DNA of 44,340 nucleotides from Betaproteobacteria bacterium (lineage in GTDB: Bacteria; Pseudomonadota; Gammaproteobacteria; Burkholderiales; Burkholderiaceae_C). Both the position numbers and the translations under genes were made by a program. Location of the stretch: assembly GCA_009921265.1 (NCBI GenBank), contig RFYV01000023.1, positions 1 to 44,340 on the forward strand. Reading direction: 5' to 3'. Below the pieces are notes generated by a model. The model had not been told where the DNA came from. It was given only the letters and a program-made list of their open reading frames with translations, and did not search any database. Below, piece by piece: positions 16,986 to 26,067 of the stretch; position 1 is the first letter of the stretch; every line of letters starts with the position of its first letter.

Positions 16986-18167
16986 ATGAACTTCCACTCT
17001 TCTATACATGTTCAAAAAATAGCTGGCGAGCATGCCACTTTGCGAATCGCAGTGGTTACAGAGACTTACCCCCCCGATATCAATGGTGTTGCACACACCC
17101 TATCCAAAATTGTTGCAGGTCTCAAATCAAACGACCATGTGGTGTGGCTTGTGAGACCCCGTCAAGGTACAGGCGATTTACAAATATCTGAAGACAAATT
17201 TCAAGAAGTTTTTGTCAAAGGTCTGCCCATCCCCTTTTATAAACAATTGAGAATGGGTTTGCCCGCCAAAAAAGAATTGACACGCTTATGGACGCAACAT
17301 CGTCCCGATTTGGTGCATATTGCCACCGAAGGACCCTTGGGATGGTCGGCACTCAAAGTGGCGCAAAAACTCAAATTACCCATCAGTACAGATTTCAGAA
17401 CCAATTTTCATGCATACAGCCAACACTACGGTATTGGATGGCTCAGAGGCGCCATCATGGCTTACATGAAAAAATTTCACAACGCAGCGCATAGCACCAT
17501 GGTTCCAACACTTGCTCTCGAGCAAGAGCTGTCCTCCCTCGGGTTTGAACGCTTGCACGTTGTTCCACGTGGTGTTGATACCGATCTCTTCTCGCCCGAT
17601 AGACGGTCCGATGCATTGAGAGCATCATGGGGTGCCACACAGTCCACTCAAGTGCTGATTTGTGTTTCGCGCTTAGCGCCCGAAAAAAATATGCATTTAG
17701 TCGTTAAGGCCTATCAAGCGTTAAACGCAAAAAACACAGATACAAAACTTGTCATCGTTGGCGATGGACCTATGCTCAATACTCTCAAAAATTTAGCACC
17801 TGACGCTATTTTTGCTGGATTTAAAACGGGCGAAGAACTCGCCATGCATTACGCGAGCGGAGATTTATTTGTTTTTGCAAGTCTTTCCGAAACTTTTGGT
17901 AACGTCACACTCGAAGCCATGGCCAGCGGCTTACCCATTGTTGCCTTTCGACACGCGGCAGCAGGAGAAGTCATCACCAGCGGAATTCACGGCATTTTGG
18001 TTGAACCAGGCGACGAGTCGCAATTTATTTCATCGGTTGCAAGCTTAGGTGGCGTCGAGCAACAACGCATATTTATCGCCAAAGAAGCCAGATCCAAAGC
18101 GCTGTCGATGAGTTGGGCTTCCATTCTCAAAAAAACCGAAGATGTTTTTTATGAAGTGGTTAACTAA
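16986..18167 (+). CDS. GT4 glycosyltransferase, probable glycolipid synthase
   Basis: 393 residues from the ATG at 16986. An upstream in-frame TTG at 16959 would lie inside the Pho box and is rejected. The N-terminal acceptor domain starts LRIAVVTETYPPDINGVAHT; the donor domain holds VSRLAPEKNMHLVVKAY, VGDGPM and the family-4 motif SETFGNVTLEAMASGLP. The pattern resembles MgtA/Agt/SqdX-type enzymes that transfer sugars from nucleotide sugars to diacylglycerol. With PlcP making diacylglycerol and Ugd making UDP-glucuronate, it would complete a phosphorus-free glycolipid route. Sugar and acceptor are not proved. Confidence 0.82.
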   Translation: MNFHSSIHVQKIAGEHATLRIAVVTETYPPDINGVAHTLSKIVAGLKSNDHVVWLVRPRQGTGDLQISEDKFQEVFVKGLPIPFYKQLRMGLPAKKELTRLWTQHRPDLVHIATEGPLGWSALKVAQKLKLPISTDFRTNFHAYSQHYGIGWLRGAIMAYMKKFHNAAHSTMVPTLALEQELSSLGFERLHVVPRGVDTDLFSPDRRSDALRASWGATQSTQVLICVSRLAPEKNMHLVVKAYQALNAKNTDTKLVIVGDGPMLNTLKNLAPDAIFAGFKTGEELAMHYASGDLFVFASLSETFGNVTLEAMASGLPIVAFRHAAAGEVITSGIHGILVEPGDESQFISSVASLGGVEQQRIFIAKEARSKALSMSWASILKKTEDVFYEVVN

Positions 18168-18284
18168 GATGCGAGTATTTCTACTGATGGTTGTTCGAAA
18201 AATTAAATCAATCAAGCTTAATTTTTCAGACGAAACAAAAACCTATAAAGATTTTTAAAAGTAACTCAATATCTCAACAGTTAT

Positions 18285-18314
18285 TGCTTGGGAGGCTTGG
18301 GCATACTTTATAAT
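18285..18314 (+). promoter_or_regulatory. Probable sigma-70 promoter of ppx
   Basis: A perfect TATAAT (18309-18314) with TTGCTT (18285-18290) 18 bases upstream. The predicted start coincides with the ATG at 18321 (six bases between), suggesting a leaderless transcript. No Pho repeat is seen here. Confidence 0.55.
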
Positions 18315-18320
18315 CTTCAG

Positions 18321-19814
18321 ATGCCCATAGACAAACCCCTAGCCGCTATCGATTTAGGTTCCAATAGTTTTCGAATGGAAATCGGCCGATATCAGCACGG
18401 CATTATTCAGCGTATAGAATACATCAAAGAAACAGTTCGCCAAGGTAATGGCTTGGATGAAAACAGAAATCTAACCGAAGAAGCCATGCAACGCGGTTGG
18501 GATTGTTTATCTCGCTTTGGTGAGCGTATCGCAGATTTCAAAACCAAACAGGTACGCGCAGTAGCCACACAGACCCTGCGCGAGGCACGCAACCGTGATG
18601 TCTTTTTAAAACGTGCCACCCAAACTCTCGGATTCCCCATTGAAGTGATCTCTGGTAAAGAAGAGGCTCGTCTTATTTACTTGGGTGTCTCTCAGCTCCT
18701 TCCACAATCCGACGAAAAGAGAATGGTCGTAGATATCGGTGGAAGATCAACTGAAATTATCGTTGGTAGAAATAAAGAATCCAAGCAAATGGAGTCCTAC
18801 CGCGTGGGAAGCGTCGCATGGAGCATTAAATATTTTCCCAATGGTATTTTTAGTGCCGAATCATTCAAAAAATCAGAGGTTGCCGCAAAAGCTATTTTGG
18901 ATGAAGCGGTTGCCAAGTACCCGCCTCACAAGTGGGATGTCGTTTACGGATCGTCTGGAACCATTGGCGCGGTTGCTGACGCACTGGCAATGTCTGGCTA
19001 CTCTGGCACCACCATTACCAAAGAGGGGGTCCTATGGCTCATCAACACCTTGATACGCGCGCAATCGGTTGATCGATTGCGCATCGACGGACTCAAAGAA
19101 GATAGGAAAGCCGTCATTGGTGGCGGCCTATCGGTATTGAGTGCCTTAATGGATTTATTACAAATTGATAGCATGCAAGTTGCAGAAGGTTCACTGCGTC
19201 ATGGCGTTTTGTACGACATGATTGATCGCGATATGGACGACACCGATATTCGTTCATCGACAGTCAAGCGCTTGGCTGTTTCCATGAATACAGACTTGGA
19301 TCAAGGCGCTCGCGTATCTGCCATTGCACAATATTTTTTAGAACAAATTGATCCAGAGAGCGATCAAAAGGATCGGCTTCTTAGAAAAATCAAATGGGCC
19401 GCACAGTTGCACGAAATTGGAACGGCCATTTCACACTCTGACTATCACAAGCACGGCGCCTATATTTTGGACAACACCGACACCACTGGATTTGCCCAAA
19501 CAGAATTGCACCGATTAAGCCTATTGGTTTTGGGTCATCGGGGAAAACTCAAAAAACTAGAACACAATCTTGACGATATCGACTTGGTCAAACAATTGTT
19601 AGCCTTGCGTCTTGCTGTTATTTTGTGCCATGCGCGTAGAGACCCCGACGTCGGCGATTTAAAAATCAACTGGAACAAAAATCAACCCAATAAATTCACA
19701 TTAAAAGCATCTGCCAAGTGGCGAGAAAATTTTCCGCAATCGGCTCATTTGCTTTATATGGAAATGGACGCTTGGCAGCGCACGTCCTATAAGTTTGAAT
19801 TTAAAAACGACTAA
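18321..19814 (+). CDS. ppx: Exopolyphosphatase / GppA family phosphatase
   Basis: 497 residues. The ATG at 18321 begins MPIDKPLAAIDLGSNSF; an upstream TTG would sit in the promoter. The family motifs are DLGSNSF (11-17), TQTLREARN, the phosphate loop DIGGRSTE and YGSSGTIGAV, with an HD-like C-terminal domain (HEIGTAIS, SDYHKHGAYIL). It releases phosphate from polyphosphate ends or converts pppGpp. Its stop directly abuts that of the convergent ppk1, so synthesis and breakdown genes face each other. Confidence 0.93.
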   Translation: MPIDKPLAAIDLGSNSFRMEIGRYQHGIIQRIEYIKETVRQGNGLDENRNLTEEAMQRGWDCLSRFGERIADFKTKQVRAVATQTLREARNRDVFLKRATQTLGFPIEVISGKEEARLIYLGVSQLLPQSDEKRMVVDIGGRSTEIIVGRNKESKQMESYRVGSVAWSIKYFPNGIFSAESFKKSEVAAKAILDEAVAKYPPHKWDVVYGSSGTIGAVADALAMSGYSGTTITKEGVLWLINTLIRAQSVDRLRIDGLKEDRKAVIGGGLSVLSALMDLLQIDSMQVAEGSLRHGVLYDMIDRDMDDTDIRSSTVKRLAVSMNTDLDQGARVSAIAQYFLEQIDPESDQKDRLLRKIKWAAQLHEIGTAISHSDYHKHGAYILDNTDTTGFAQTELHRLSLLVLGHRGKLKKLEHNLDDIDLVKQLLALRLAVILCHARRDPDVGDLKINWNKNQPNKFTLKASAKWRENFPQSAHLLYMEMDAWQRTSYKFEFKND

Positions 19815-21917
19815 TTAACGTCTCGTCGCACTGTATCGCTTCATCAAGGCTTTCTGCGCACTCAATGGTTTTCGATGTGCATCAGCATCAACGGGGTGAT
19901 AAACCAAATCGTCATGCAATTGCCACGCGTCGGCGGTATCGGAAAGATAGGCAACCAAACATTCATCGATTATTTTTTGTTGCAGCTCTGGATTTGTAAT
20001 GGGCCATGCCAATTCAATTCGACGCAACATGTTTCGATTCATCCAATCGGCACTTGACAGATAAAGCTTAACATCTTCATCGATCCTAAAATAAAACACA
20101 CGCGAATGCTCTAAAAACCGACCAATCACAGAGCGAACTTTGATGTTATCGGTGTAGCCAGAAATTCCCGCAGGCAAAATACACGCACCTCTGATGATCA
20201 AATCGATTTGCACGCCTTTTTTGGATGCATCAATCAAGCATTGAGCCAAACGATCATCGGTGAGTGCGTTCATTTTTAAAACGATTCTGCCTTTTTTGCC
20301 TGCTTGCACTGCTTGGGCCACATCTTCAATAAACTCCATCATTTTGCTGTGCAGATGAAAAGGCGCAACAATCAATTGGTTTAATTGATTGAGTTTATTT
20401 TGGCTTGCGAGATGTAAAAAAACATCTTCCATATCGGATGTAATGGCAGCATCACAAGTTAAAAAACTCAAGTCTGTATACAGGCGCGCTGTTCGTGCGT
20501 TGTAATTTCCAGTTGATAAATGCCCATAGCGTCGTAAAATTTTTCCCTCACGACGCGTAATCAAAAGCATCTTGGCGTGGGTTTTAAGTCCAACCACACC
20601 ATAAACAACTTGCGCACCAATGGACTCCAGTTGTTCGGCCCAGTTGATGTTGGCCTCTTCATCAAAGCGCGCTTTGAGCTCCACCACCGCTGTTACTTCT
20701 TTGCCCAGTCGAACCGCTTCGCGCAACAAATCCATTAACTCAGAGTCTGTTCCTGTTCGGTAGACCGTTTGTTTGATGGCTAACACTTTGGGATCGTTAA
20801 CGGCTTCTCTTAACAAATCCAAGACGGCGCCAAAACTCTCAAACGGTTGATGAAAGAGAATATCTTTTTCTTTGATTTGTGAAAAAAGTGAAATGCCAGC
20901 AGTCAGTTGACGCGGATAAGTGGCTTGATAGGGCTTGAATAAAAGCTCAGGTCTTGCAGCCAAATCAATGACTTGATTGAGTCGTACCAAGTTAACGGGA
21001 CCGTGCACTCTAAAGAGCGCCTGCTCAGGCAGTTCAAATTGATTGTTTAAAAAATCAGCCAAAAAATCTGAACAACCCGACGATACTTCTAAACGAACCG
21101 CATTTCCAAATTGACGGTTCTCTAAACCCCTGCGCAAAGCTGTTCTTAAATTTTTAACGTCTTCTTCGTCAACAGATAAGTCCGAATTGCGCGTGACCCT
21201 GAATTGAGAAAACTGCAATACATCACGATCAGGAAATAAATCCTTGAGATGCGAACGAATAATGCTTGAAAGTGAAACAACCATGGTTTGATTTTGAGAA
21301 ATTTTTTGCGGCAGTTTGATAAAGCGCGGCAATACACGCGGTACTTTCACAATCGCAATTTCATTACTTCTTCCAAACGCATCTTTTCCACCTACGCGAA
21401 CAATAAAATTAAGCGACTTGTTGGCCACTTGTGGAAATGGATGCGCGGGATCTAAACTCACCGGAATCAAAAGTGGTTTAACTTCTTGCTTGAAATAATT
21501 TTCTACCCAATTTTTTTGTGCTTGATTTCTCTCGCCGTGCGAAACAATTCGAATGTTGTTTTTTTCTAATTCAGGAATAAGGTCTTCGTTGTAAACGCGG
21601 TATTGCTCGTTCACCAGTTGATGCGCATGGTGCATTACTCTCTCGTAACTGGCTTGCGAAAAGGCACCTTTGCGATCTGTATTTTTAAAAGCCGTTAAAT
21701 GCAATGACGCTCGCACTTCAAAATACTCATCCATATTGGACGACACAATACACAAATAACGCAAACGCTCTAAAAGCGGTACATCCACTCGCCTTGCCCA
21801 ATCGAGCACACGCACATTGAAAGACAATATACTTTCATCCCTGTCAATCAAGGATCCACTGGATTTGGGCTTGATGAACGCAAGTGGTTCATCAACCATT
21901 GGTTTATGTGTACTCAT
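19815..21917 (-). CDS. ppk1: Polyphosphate kinase 1
   Basis: 700 residues from the ATG at 21917. An upstream ATG at 21959 overlaps the Pho box and is rejected. Family blocks are FNVRVLDWARR, NMDEYFEVRAS, FPQVANKSLNF, and the phospholipase-D-like catalytic region with GLKTHAKMLLI (autophosphorylated His) and HLSTGNYN, then FLEHSRVFYF for the second His. It builds polyphosphate from ATP at the membrane. The near-perfect triple Pho box makes it one of the clearest Pho-regulated genes here. No ribosome site is visible, consistent with a leaderless or very short leader. Confidence 0.95.
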   Translation of the reverse strand: MSTHKPMVDEPLAFIKPKSSGSLIDRDESILSFNVRVLDWARRVDVPLLERLRYLCIVSSNMDEYFEVRASLHLTAFKNTDRKGAFSQASYERVMHHAHQLVNEQYRVYNEDLIPELEKNNIRIVSHGERNQAQKNWVENYFKQEVKPLLIPVSLDPAHPFPQVANKSLNFIVRVGGKDAFGRSNEIAIVKVPRVLPRFIKLPQKISQNQTMVVSLSSIIRSHLKDLFPDRDVLQFSQFRVTRNSDLSVDEEDVKNLRTALRRGLENRQFGNAVRLEVSSGCSDFLADFLNNQFELPEQALFRVHGPVNLVRLNQVIDLAARPELLFKPYQATYPRQLTAGISLFSQIKEKDILFHQPFESFGAVLDLLREAVNDPKVLAIKQTVYRTGTDSELMDLLREAVRLGKEVTAVVELKARFDEEANINWAEQLESIGAQVVYGVVGLKTHAKMLLITRREGKILRRYGHLSTGNYNARTARLYTDLSFLTCDAAITSDMEDVFLHLASQNKLNQLNQLIVAPFHLHSKMMEFIEDVAQAVQAGKKGRIVLKMNALTDDRLAQCLIDASKKGVQIDLIIRGACILPAGISGYTDNIKVRSVIGRFLEHSRVFYFRIDEDVKLYLSSADWMNRNMLRRIELAWPITNPELQQKIIDECLVAYLSDTADAWQLHDDLVYHPVDADAHRKPLSAQKALMKRYSATRR

Positions 21918-21925
21918 ACGGGTAA

Positions 21926-21970
21926 AGTTTGAATGTGATTCATGACAATCCAGTGACAAAATGATGACAA
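21926..21970 (-). promoter_or_regulatory. Near-perfect triple Pho box of ppk1
   Basis: On the minus strand TTGTCAT (21970-21964), TTGTCAC (21959-21953) and TTGTCAT (21948-21942) repeat at exact 11-base spacing. Ten bases later is CAAACT (21931-21926), a weak -10. The predicted start is 2-3 bases before the ATG at 21917. Confidence 0.75.
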
Positions 21971-22011
21971 AACAAAATCAAATAACATTCAACACAAAAA
22001 AACGAATACAA

Positions 22012-23070
22012 ATGAACTCAATTCAAAACCCATCAATTCTTTTCCAGCCCTATAAACAAGTGCCCCTAAGTTTATCCAATCGAATGGTCATGGCACCCAT
22101 GACTCGCAATCGCGCAGTGGATCACAACACGCCCAACGCATTGATGGCCACTTATTATGGACAGCGCTCCAGTGCAGGTCTCATCATCACCGAGGGTGCA
22201 TCGCCCTCGCCCAATGGTTTGGGTTATCCACGCATACCAGGGCTTTTTAACTCAAACCATGTCAATGCTTGGAAATTAATTACAAAAGCCGTTCATGACA
22301 AAGGTGGAAAAATAGTTGTTCAACTCATGCATGGTGGTCGTGTGGCCCATATTGCCAACCTACCCATGGGTGCCAAAGTGTTAGGCCCTACAAACGAGAC
22401 GCTACCGGGTGAGATGTATACCGATGCTTTGGGCATGCAACAACACACGCCACCTCAAGCCATGACCTTAACAGATATCAAACATGCAATTGAAGAATAC
22501 GCATTGTCTTGTCAATTGGCAATGGAAGCGGGTTTTGATGGCGTTGAACTTCATGCAGCCAATGGTTACTTGATAGAGCAATTTCTCAACGCCAATGTCA
22601 ATCAAAGAACCGATGAATACGGAGGCAATGCAAACCATCGCAATCGTTTTGCCTTAGACATCATCAAAGCGTCAATTGCTGCCATTGGCAACAATCACGT
22701 GGGTATTCGAGTTTCTCCCTACGGTGTATTCAATAGCACGGGCGCATTTGAAGGCGTTGATCAGCAATACACTGACCTTGTCAAAGAATGCTCCAACTTA
22801 AAGTTGATGTATCTTCATCTGTTGGATCATTCGGCAATGGGTGGGCCTGAAGTGCCCGCATCACTCAAACAAACATTGCATGAACATTTCAAAGGAAGTT
22901 TGATATTGACTGGCGGCTTTGACCGTCAAACAGCTGAATCAGCGCTGGCACAAAACAAGGCTGATTTGATCGGCTTTGGTAAACCCTTTATTAGCAATCC
23001 CGATTTGGTTGAGAGGTATAAAGCCAATGCCGCACTCAATCCAACCGATAAAAACACTTTTTACTCATAG
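22012..23070 (+). CDS. Old Yellow Enzyme family NADH:flavin oxidoreductase
   Basis: 352 residues from the ATG at 22012; the earlier ATG at 21961 lies inside the ppk1 Pho box. FMN-binding features are MAPMTRNRA, TEGASPSPNGLGY, QLMHGGRVAH, the active-site ELHAANGYL (His-x-x-Asn, typical of NemA/OYE), RTDEYGG and GFGKPFISNPDL. These enzymes reduce activated double bonds or nitro groups such as N-ethylmaleimide with NAD(P)H. The physiological substrate is unknown. No link to the phosphate genes is implied beyond adjacency. Confidence 0.9.
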   Translation: MNSIQNPSILFQPYKQVPLSLSNRMVMAPMTRNRAVDHNTPNALMATYYGQRSSAGLIITEGASPSPNGLGYPRIPGLFNSNHVNAWKLITKAVHDKGGKIVVQLMHGGRVAHIANLPMGAKVLGPTNETLPGEMYTDALGMQQHTPPQAMTLTDIKHAIEEYALSCQLAMEAGFDGVELHAANGYLIEQFLNANVNQRTDEYGGNANHRNRFALDIIKASIAAIGNNHVGIRVSPYGVFNSTGAFEGVDQQYTDLVKECSNLKLMYLHLLDHSAMGGPEVPASLKQTLHEHFKGSLILTGGFDRQTAESALAQNKADLIGFGKPFISNPDLVERYKANAALNPTDKNTFYS

Positions 23071-23099
23071 ATCAACTAATGGGGTATTAAACATCGCCA

Positions 23100-23141
23100 T
23101 TGATCACTATCGCTTGTAGTATTGAATCGAGTCAATAAGAT
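23100..23141 (+). promoter_or_regulatory. Candidate FNR/NnrR-type promoter of nirK
   Basis: TTGATCACTATCGC (23100-23113) matches 8 of 10 fixed bases of TTGAT-N4-ATCAA. TAAGAT (23136-23141) sits where the -10 of a class-II FNR promoter would be. A second site TTGAATCGAGTCAA (23122-23135) also matches 8 of 10 and may bind the same or a nitric-oxide regulator. Confidence 0.45.
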
Positions 23142-23170
23142 AAGTCCATACTTTATAAATTGGAACTTAT

Positions 23171-24598
23171 ATGATTCAAGCGCAATGGTTAAACAGACTC
23201 TTCTTGATTGCAGGCATCACACTTTTAACAAGTTGTGGGCCTAATACTAAAATCTCATCAGACCCCTATGACGCCTCAAAAATTGAATTGAAGTCTCCCC
23301 CATCGGTCACCACGGACGGACGTCATACAGGCGCATTTGCAACAGGTGCATCACTCAATTTCAATTCAGAACTCAAACCCGTTGATCCTGCAACGACAAA
23401 ATATGTGCAACTCGACACGACCCACAAAGTCATCGAAATTGCACCGGGCGTGCAATTCAGCGCATGGACTTTTGGCAATCAAGTGCCTGGTCCCGCAATT
23501 CGCGCGCGCGTCGGAGACAAAATTCATTTCAGCATGACCAATCGAAGCGATGAAACCATGCCCAATATGTCCATGGTTGTTGCACCCATGATGCACTCGA
23601 TGGATTTTCATGCGGCAATGGTCTCACCACAAGACAAATACAAATCGATTGCACCAGGGCAAACGATTGAGTTTGAATTCACACTCAATTACCCAGGCAT
23701 CTTTATGTATCACTGCGGTACACCCATGATTCTTGAACATATTGCCTCCGGCATGTATGGCGCAGTAATTGTGGAGCCCAAAGCGGGCTACCCGACACGC
23801 GTTGATCACGAGTACTTGGTGATTCAAAGTGAGTTTTATGTCAAACCCGATCCAACAGGTCACAAAGTGAACGGCGCGCCATTGTATGTGCTCGACGCAG
23901 ATCGTTTGAAATCTTCTCAGCCCACTCACACCGTGTTCAACGGTGTTCACAATGGCATGGTTAAAAATCCATTGGCTGCAAAACCCGGTGAGCGAGTTCG
24001 ATTGTTTGTTTTAAACGTTGGACCCAGTAAAACTTCGAGCTTTCACGTGGTGGGCACCATATTTGATCGCGTTTGGTTTGAAGGCAATCCCGACAATCAA
24101 ATGAGAGGCATGCAAACAGTTTTGCTTGGGTCGAGCAACAGCGCTATTGTGGAAATGATGATTCCAGAAGCGGGCTCATACATCATGGTTGATCACCATT
24201 TTGCCAACGCATCCCAAGGTGCAATTGGTTTGATCTCCACATTAACGCAAGCCAAACCAGTGGACCTTGAACATCACAACATGGAAGCCAGTGCCATGCC
24301 GCAAGACCCCAACACCGTCCAAGGGAAAATGGCTTTTGAAAGCAAATGCTTGGCGTGTCACTCGATCGGTCAAGGTAAAAAATTAGGCCCTGATTTGGCT
24401 GGGGTTACTCAAAGAAGAAGTGATGCTTGGTTATCGCAATGGTTAGCAGCACCAGAAAAAATGTTGCAAACAGATGCCGCTGCCAAAATAATGCTCAAAG
24501 AATACAACAACATTGCAATGCCCAATCAAGGCTTGAGCAAAAATGAAATTGCACAATACCTTGCCTATTTCCATTGGATCGATCGCGACAAAAAATGA
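23171..24598 (+). CDS. nirK: Copper nitrite reductase with fused cytochrome c (lipoprotein)
   Basis: 475 residues. A lipoprotein signal ends LLTSC (Cys22). Two cupredoxin domains follow: His142, Asp145 and His147 (MHSMDFH), His181-Cys182, His190 and Met195 form the type-1/type-2 copper pattern, with His292 in FHVVG and a C-terminal His in VDHHF completing the trimer site. Residues about 385-475 are a cytochrome c domain with CLACH (393-397) and a Met ligand in AMPNQG. It reduces nitrite to nitric oxide in the periplasm, with the heme likely feeding electrons. The next gene overlaps it by 4 bases. Other multicopper enzymes are less likely given Asp and His placement. Confidence 0.88.
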   Translation: MIQAQWLNRLFLIAGITLLTSCGPNTKISSDPYDASKIELKSPPSVTTDGRHTGAFATGASLNFNSELKPVDPATTKYVQLDTTHKVIEIAPGVQFSAWTFGNQVPGPAIRARVGDKIHFSMTNRSDETMPNMSMVVAPMMHSMDFHAAMVSPQDKYKSIAPGQTIEFEFTLNYPGIFMYHCGTPMILEHIASGMYGAVIVEPKAGYPTRVDHEYLVIQSEFYVKPDPTGHKVNGAPLYVLDADRLKSSQPTHTVFNGVHNGMVKNPLAAKPGERVRLFVLNVGPSKTSSFHVVGTIFDRVWFEGNPDNQMRGMQTVLLGSSNSAIVEMMIPEAGSYIMVDHHFANASQGAIGLISTLTQAKPVDLEHHNMEASAMPQDPNTVQGKMAFESKCLACHSIGQGKKLGPDLAGVTQRRSDAWLSQWLAAPEKMLQTDAAAKIMLKEYNNIAMPNQGLSKNEIAQYLAYFHWIDRDKK

Positions 24599-24981
24599 AA
24601 TTCAATCGATTCACTACTGCGATCATCATCGCTTGGCTTCCAAGCATGGCACTGGCCTGTGGTCATTGCCTTGAGGATCGCATTGCAGCGGTTTATGATC
24701 ACGCGCTGATGGCAAAAACAATCGCATTGAAACAAAAGATGCTTTACTTTGCTTGGGACGGACCCGTCAGTCGAGATGAGACCACACGACAACGCATACT
24801 GCGTCAATCTGCACTGGCCAGTGGTATCGCTGTGCAAAGTGTGCGTGTATCGATTGAACCTGCGACCATGGCAATGGCCTATGACCCACTCAAAACCAGT
24901 CCTAAAAAAATTGAATCGACGCTTGAGTTGATATTGTCTAAAGAAAAAATATTTTTAATGCCACTGCCCGCGCAGAATTAA
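24595..24981 (+). CDS. Small exported protein with CGHC motif
   Basis: 128 residues. The ATG overlaps the nirK stop (ATGA), so they form an operon. A signal peptide (MKFNRFTTAIIIAWLPSMALA) is followed directly by CGHC, a thioredoxin- or metal-like Cys pair, then a compact beta-alpha fold (VSIEPATMAMAYDP) somewhat like HMA metal domains. No known family was recognised. A role in copper delivery to, or maturation of, NirK is a reasonable guess only. It overlaps the convergent DUF4395 gene by 4 bases. Confidence 0.75.
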   Translation: MKFNRFTTAIIIAWLPSMALACGHCLEDRIAAVYDHALMAKTIALKQKMLYFAWDGPVSRDETTRQRILRQSALASGIAVQSVRVSIEPATMAMAYDPLKTSPKKIESTLELILSKEKIFLMPLPAQN

Positions 24982-25727
24982 CAACCGTTGTGTAATTTCC
25001 ATTGTTCTTCATGCTTCATGATTTTGGCAAACTCTGGCACCTTGCATCGCTCGATCTCCTGCTGACTCAGTGGTGTGACTTTGAGGCCATCGGACATCAT
25101 GCTGGGATAAACACTTGTTGAAGCAGGGATCATCGAAACTAAAAAACCAAATACAACGATAAAAATAACAAGCGCTACATATTGTATCGATGATATCATT
25201 TGAATCGCTTGCCGATCCTTTAGTTCACAAACACCACCTGGGCATAACTGGGCCCTTTCTTTATTGACTAAATTGTAGAGCTTGCATCCAATACAAATAC
25301 CAAAGGCTGATTCAAAAAACAAAAGCATTAAGCACAACAAACAAGTCAAAATATTAATGGGCCCACGAACGTTGTTAAACACAACGAGATATAACATCAA
25401 GGACGCTAATGCCAGACCGATGGTCCACGCAAATCTTTTTTGCGGCGCGCCAACGTACTCAGGTATTTGATTTTTCACAGCAAGCCGTCCCAAAATCAAG
25501 CTCGGTGAATATCTTGGGTTAATCAGTACTCGAATAAAAAAATCAATAAAAAAACCAACAATGACCCACTGCGTGGGACCAAAATCACCTTTGAGCCATG
25601 CGTGCATGAATGCAATCAAAGCCAAGAAAAATAAAATTCCTGCTCCCGCACGAGCCTCTCGCTCATTGAATACGGGTACAGGATAATCGGAGTGATCCTC
25701 TCCGAACTGAAAGACAGGATTATTCAT
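24978..25727 (-). CDS. DUF4395 membrane protein
   Basis: 249 residues with about four helices. The block NPRYSPSLILGRLAV with the following QIPEYVGAPQKRFAW is the DUF4395 signature; CIGCKLYN follows a helix, and a CPGGVCE pair lies in a loop, giving several possible metal or thiol ligands. Function is unknown, although these proteins often sit near sulfur and rhodanese-like genes. It is downstream of the HMA gene, 10 bases away, and probably shares its FNR-type promoter. Confidence 0.85.
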   Translation of the reverse strand: MNNPVFQFGEDHSDYPVPVFNEREARAGAGILFFLALIAFMHAWLKGDFGPTQWVIVGFFIDFFIRVLINPRYSPSLILGRLAVKNQIPEYVGAPQKRFAWTIGLALASLMLYLVVFNNVRGPINILTCLLCLMLLFFESAFGICIGCKLYNLVNKERAQLCPGGVCELKDRQAIQMISSIQYVALVIFIVVFGFLVSMIPASTSVYPSMMSDGLKVTPLSQQEIERCKVPEFAKIMKHEEQWKLHNGC

Positions 25728-25737
25728 CTATTGATGT

Positions 25738-26016
25738 TCAAGTCATGCGACCAATGGCACAACTGACATACGATTTGGCGTTAGCCAATCCTGCATCCAA
25801 GCCTTTTAATGACCCCTTTTCTGGGTAGCCCATGGATTTGAGTTTTATCGCAACCGCTTCTCGAATCGTCGGCTCACCCAAAAAGCGAACGCTTTGCTTT
25901 TCTTGATCGACGACCACTTGCTCAACGTCGGGTATCGCAGTTAACCCTTTGAGGATTGAGTTTTCACATCCGCCACACTTGAGGTTATCGATTTCAATTT
26001 CAATGGTTGTTTTCAT
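25738..26016 (-). CDS. Heavy-metal-associated (HMA) domain protein
   Basis: 92 residues. The ferredoxin-like HMA fold is clear: EIEIDNLKCGGCENSIL with the metal CxxC pair (Cys14, Cys17), then VVVDQEKQSVRF and the second helix IREAVAIKLKSMGY. The position that is often Met in copper chaperones is Leu here (LKCGGC). A short tail containing another Cys follows. It probably carries copper or another soft metal. It heads the pair with the DUF4395 gene. Confidence 0.85.
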   Translation of the reverse strand: MKTTIEIEIDNLKCGGCENSILKGLTAIPDVEQVVVDQEKQSVRFLGEPTIREAVAIKLKSMGYPEKGSLKGLDAGLANAKSYVSCAIGRMT

Positions 26017-26067
26017 GGTGATTTCCTTTTTGACGATTGACGCTTAATCATTTGAACGCCAAACAAA

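Noticed and set aside
18168..18284. Possible Pho box before ppx
   Set aside because: TAACTC/TCTCAAC-like words lack good match and no -10 fits; ppx appears to have an ordinary promoter.
18288..18320. Upstream TTG start of ppx
   Set aside because: It lies over the TATAAT promoter and adds residues not typical of the family; the ATG at 18321 begins the conserved PPX N-terminus.
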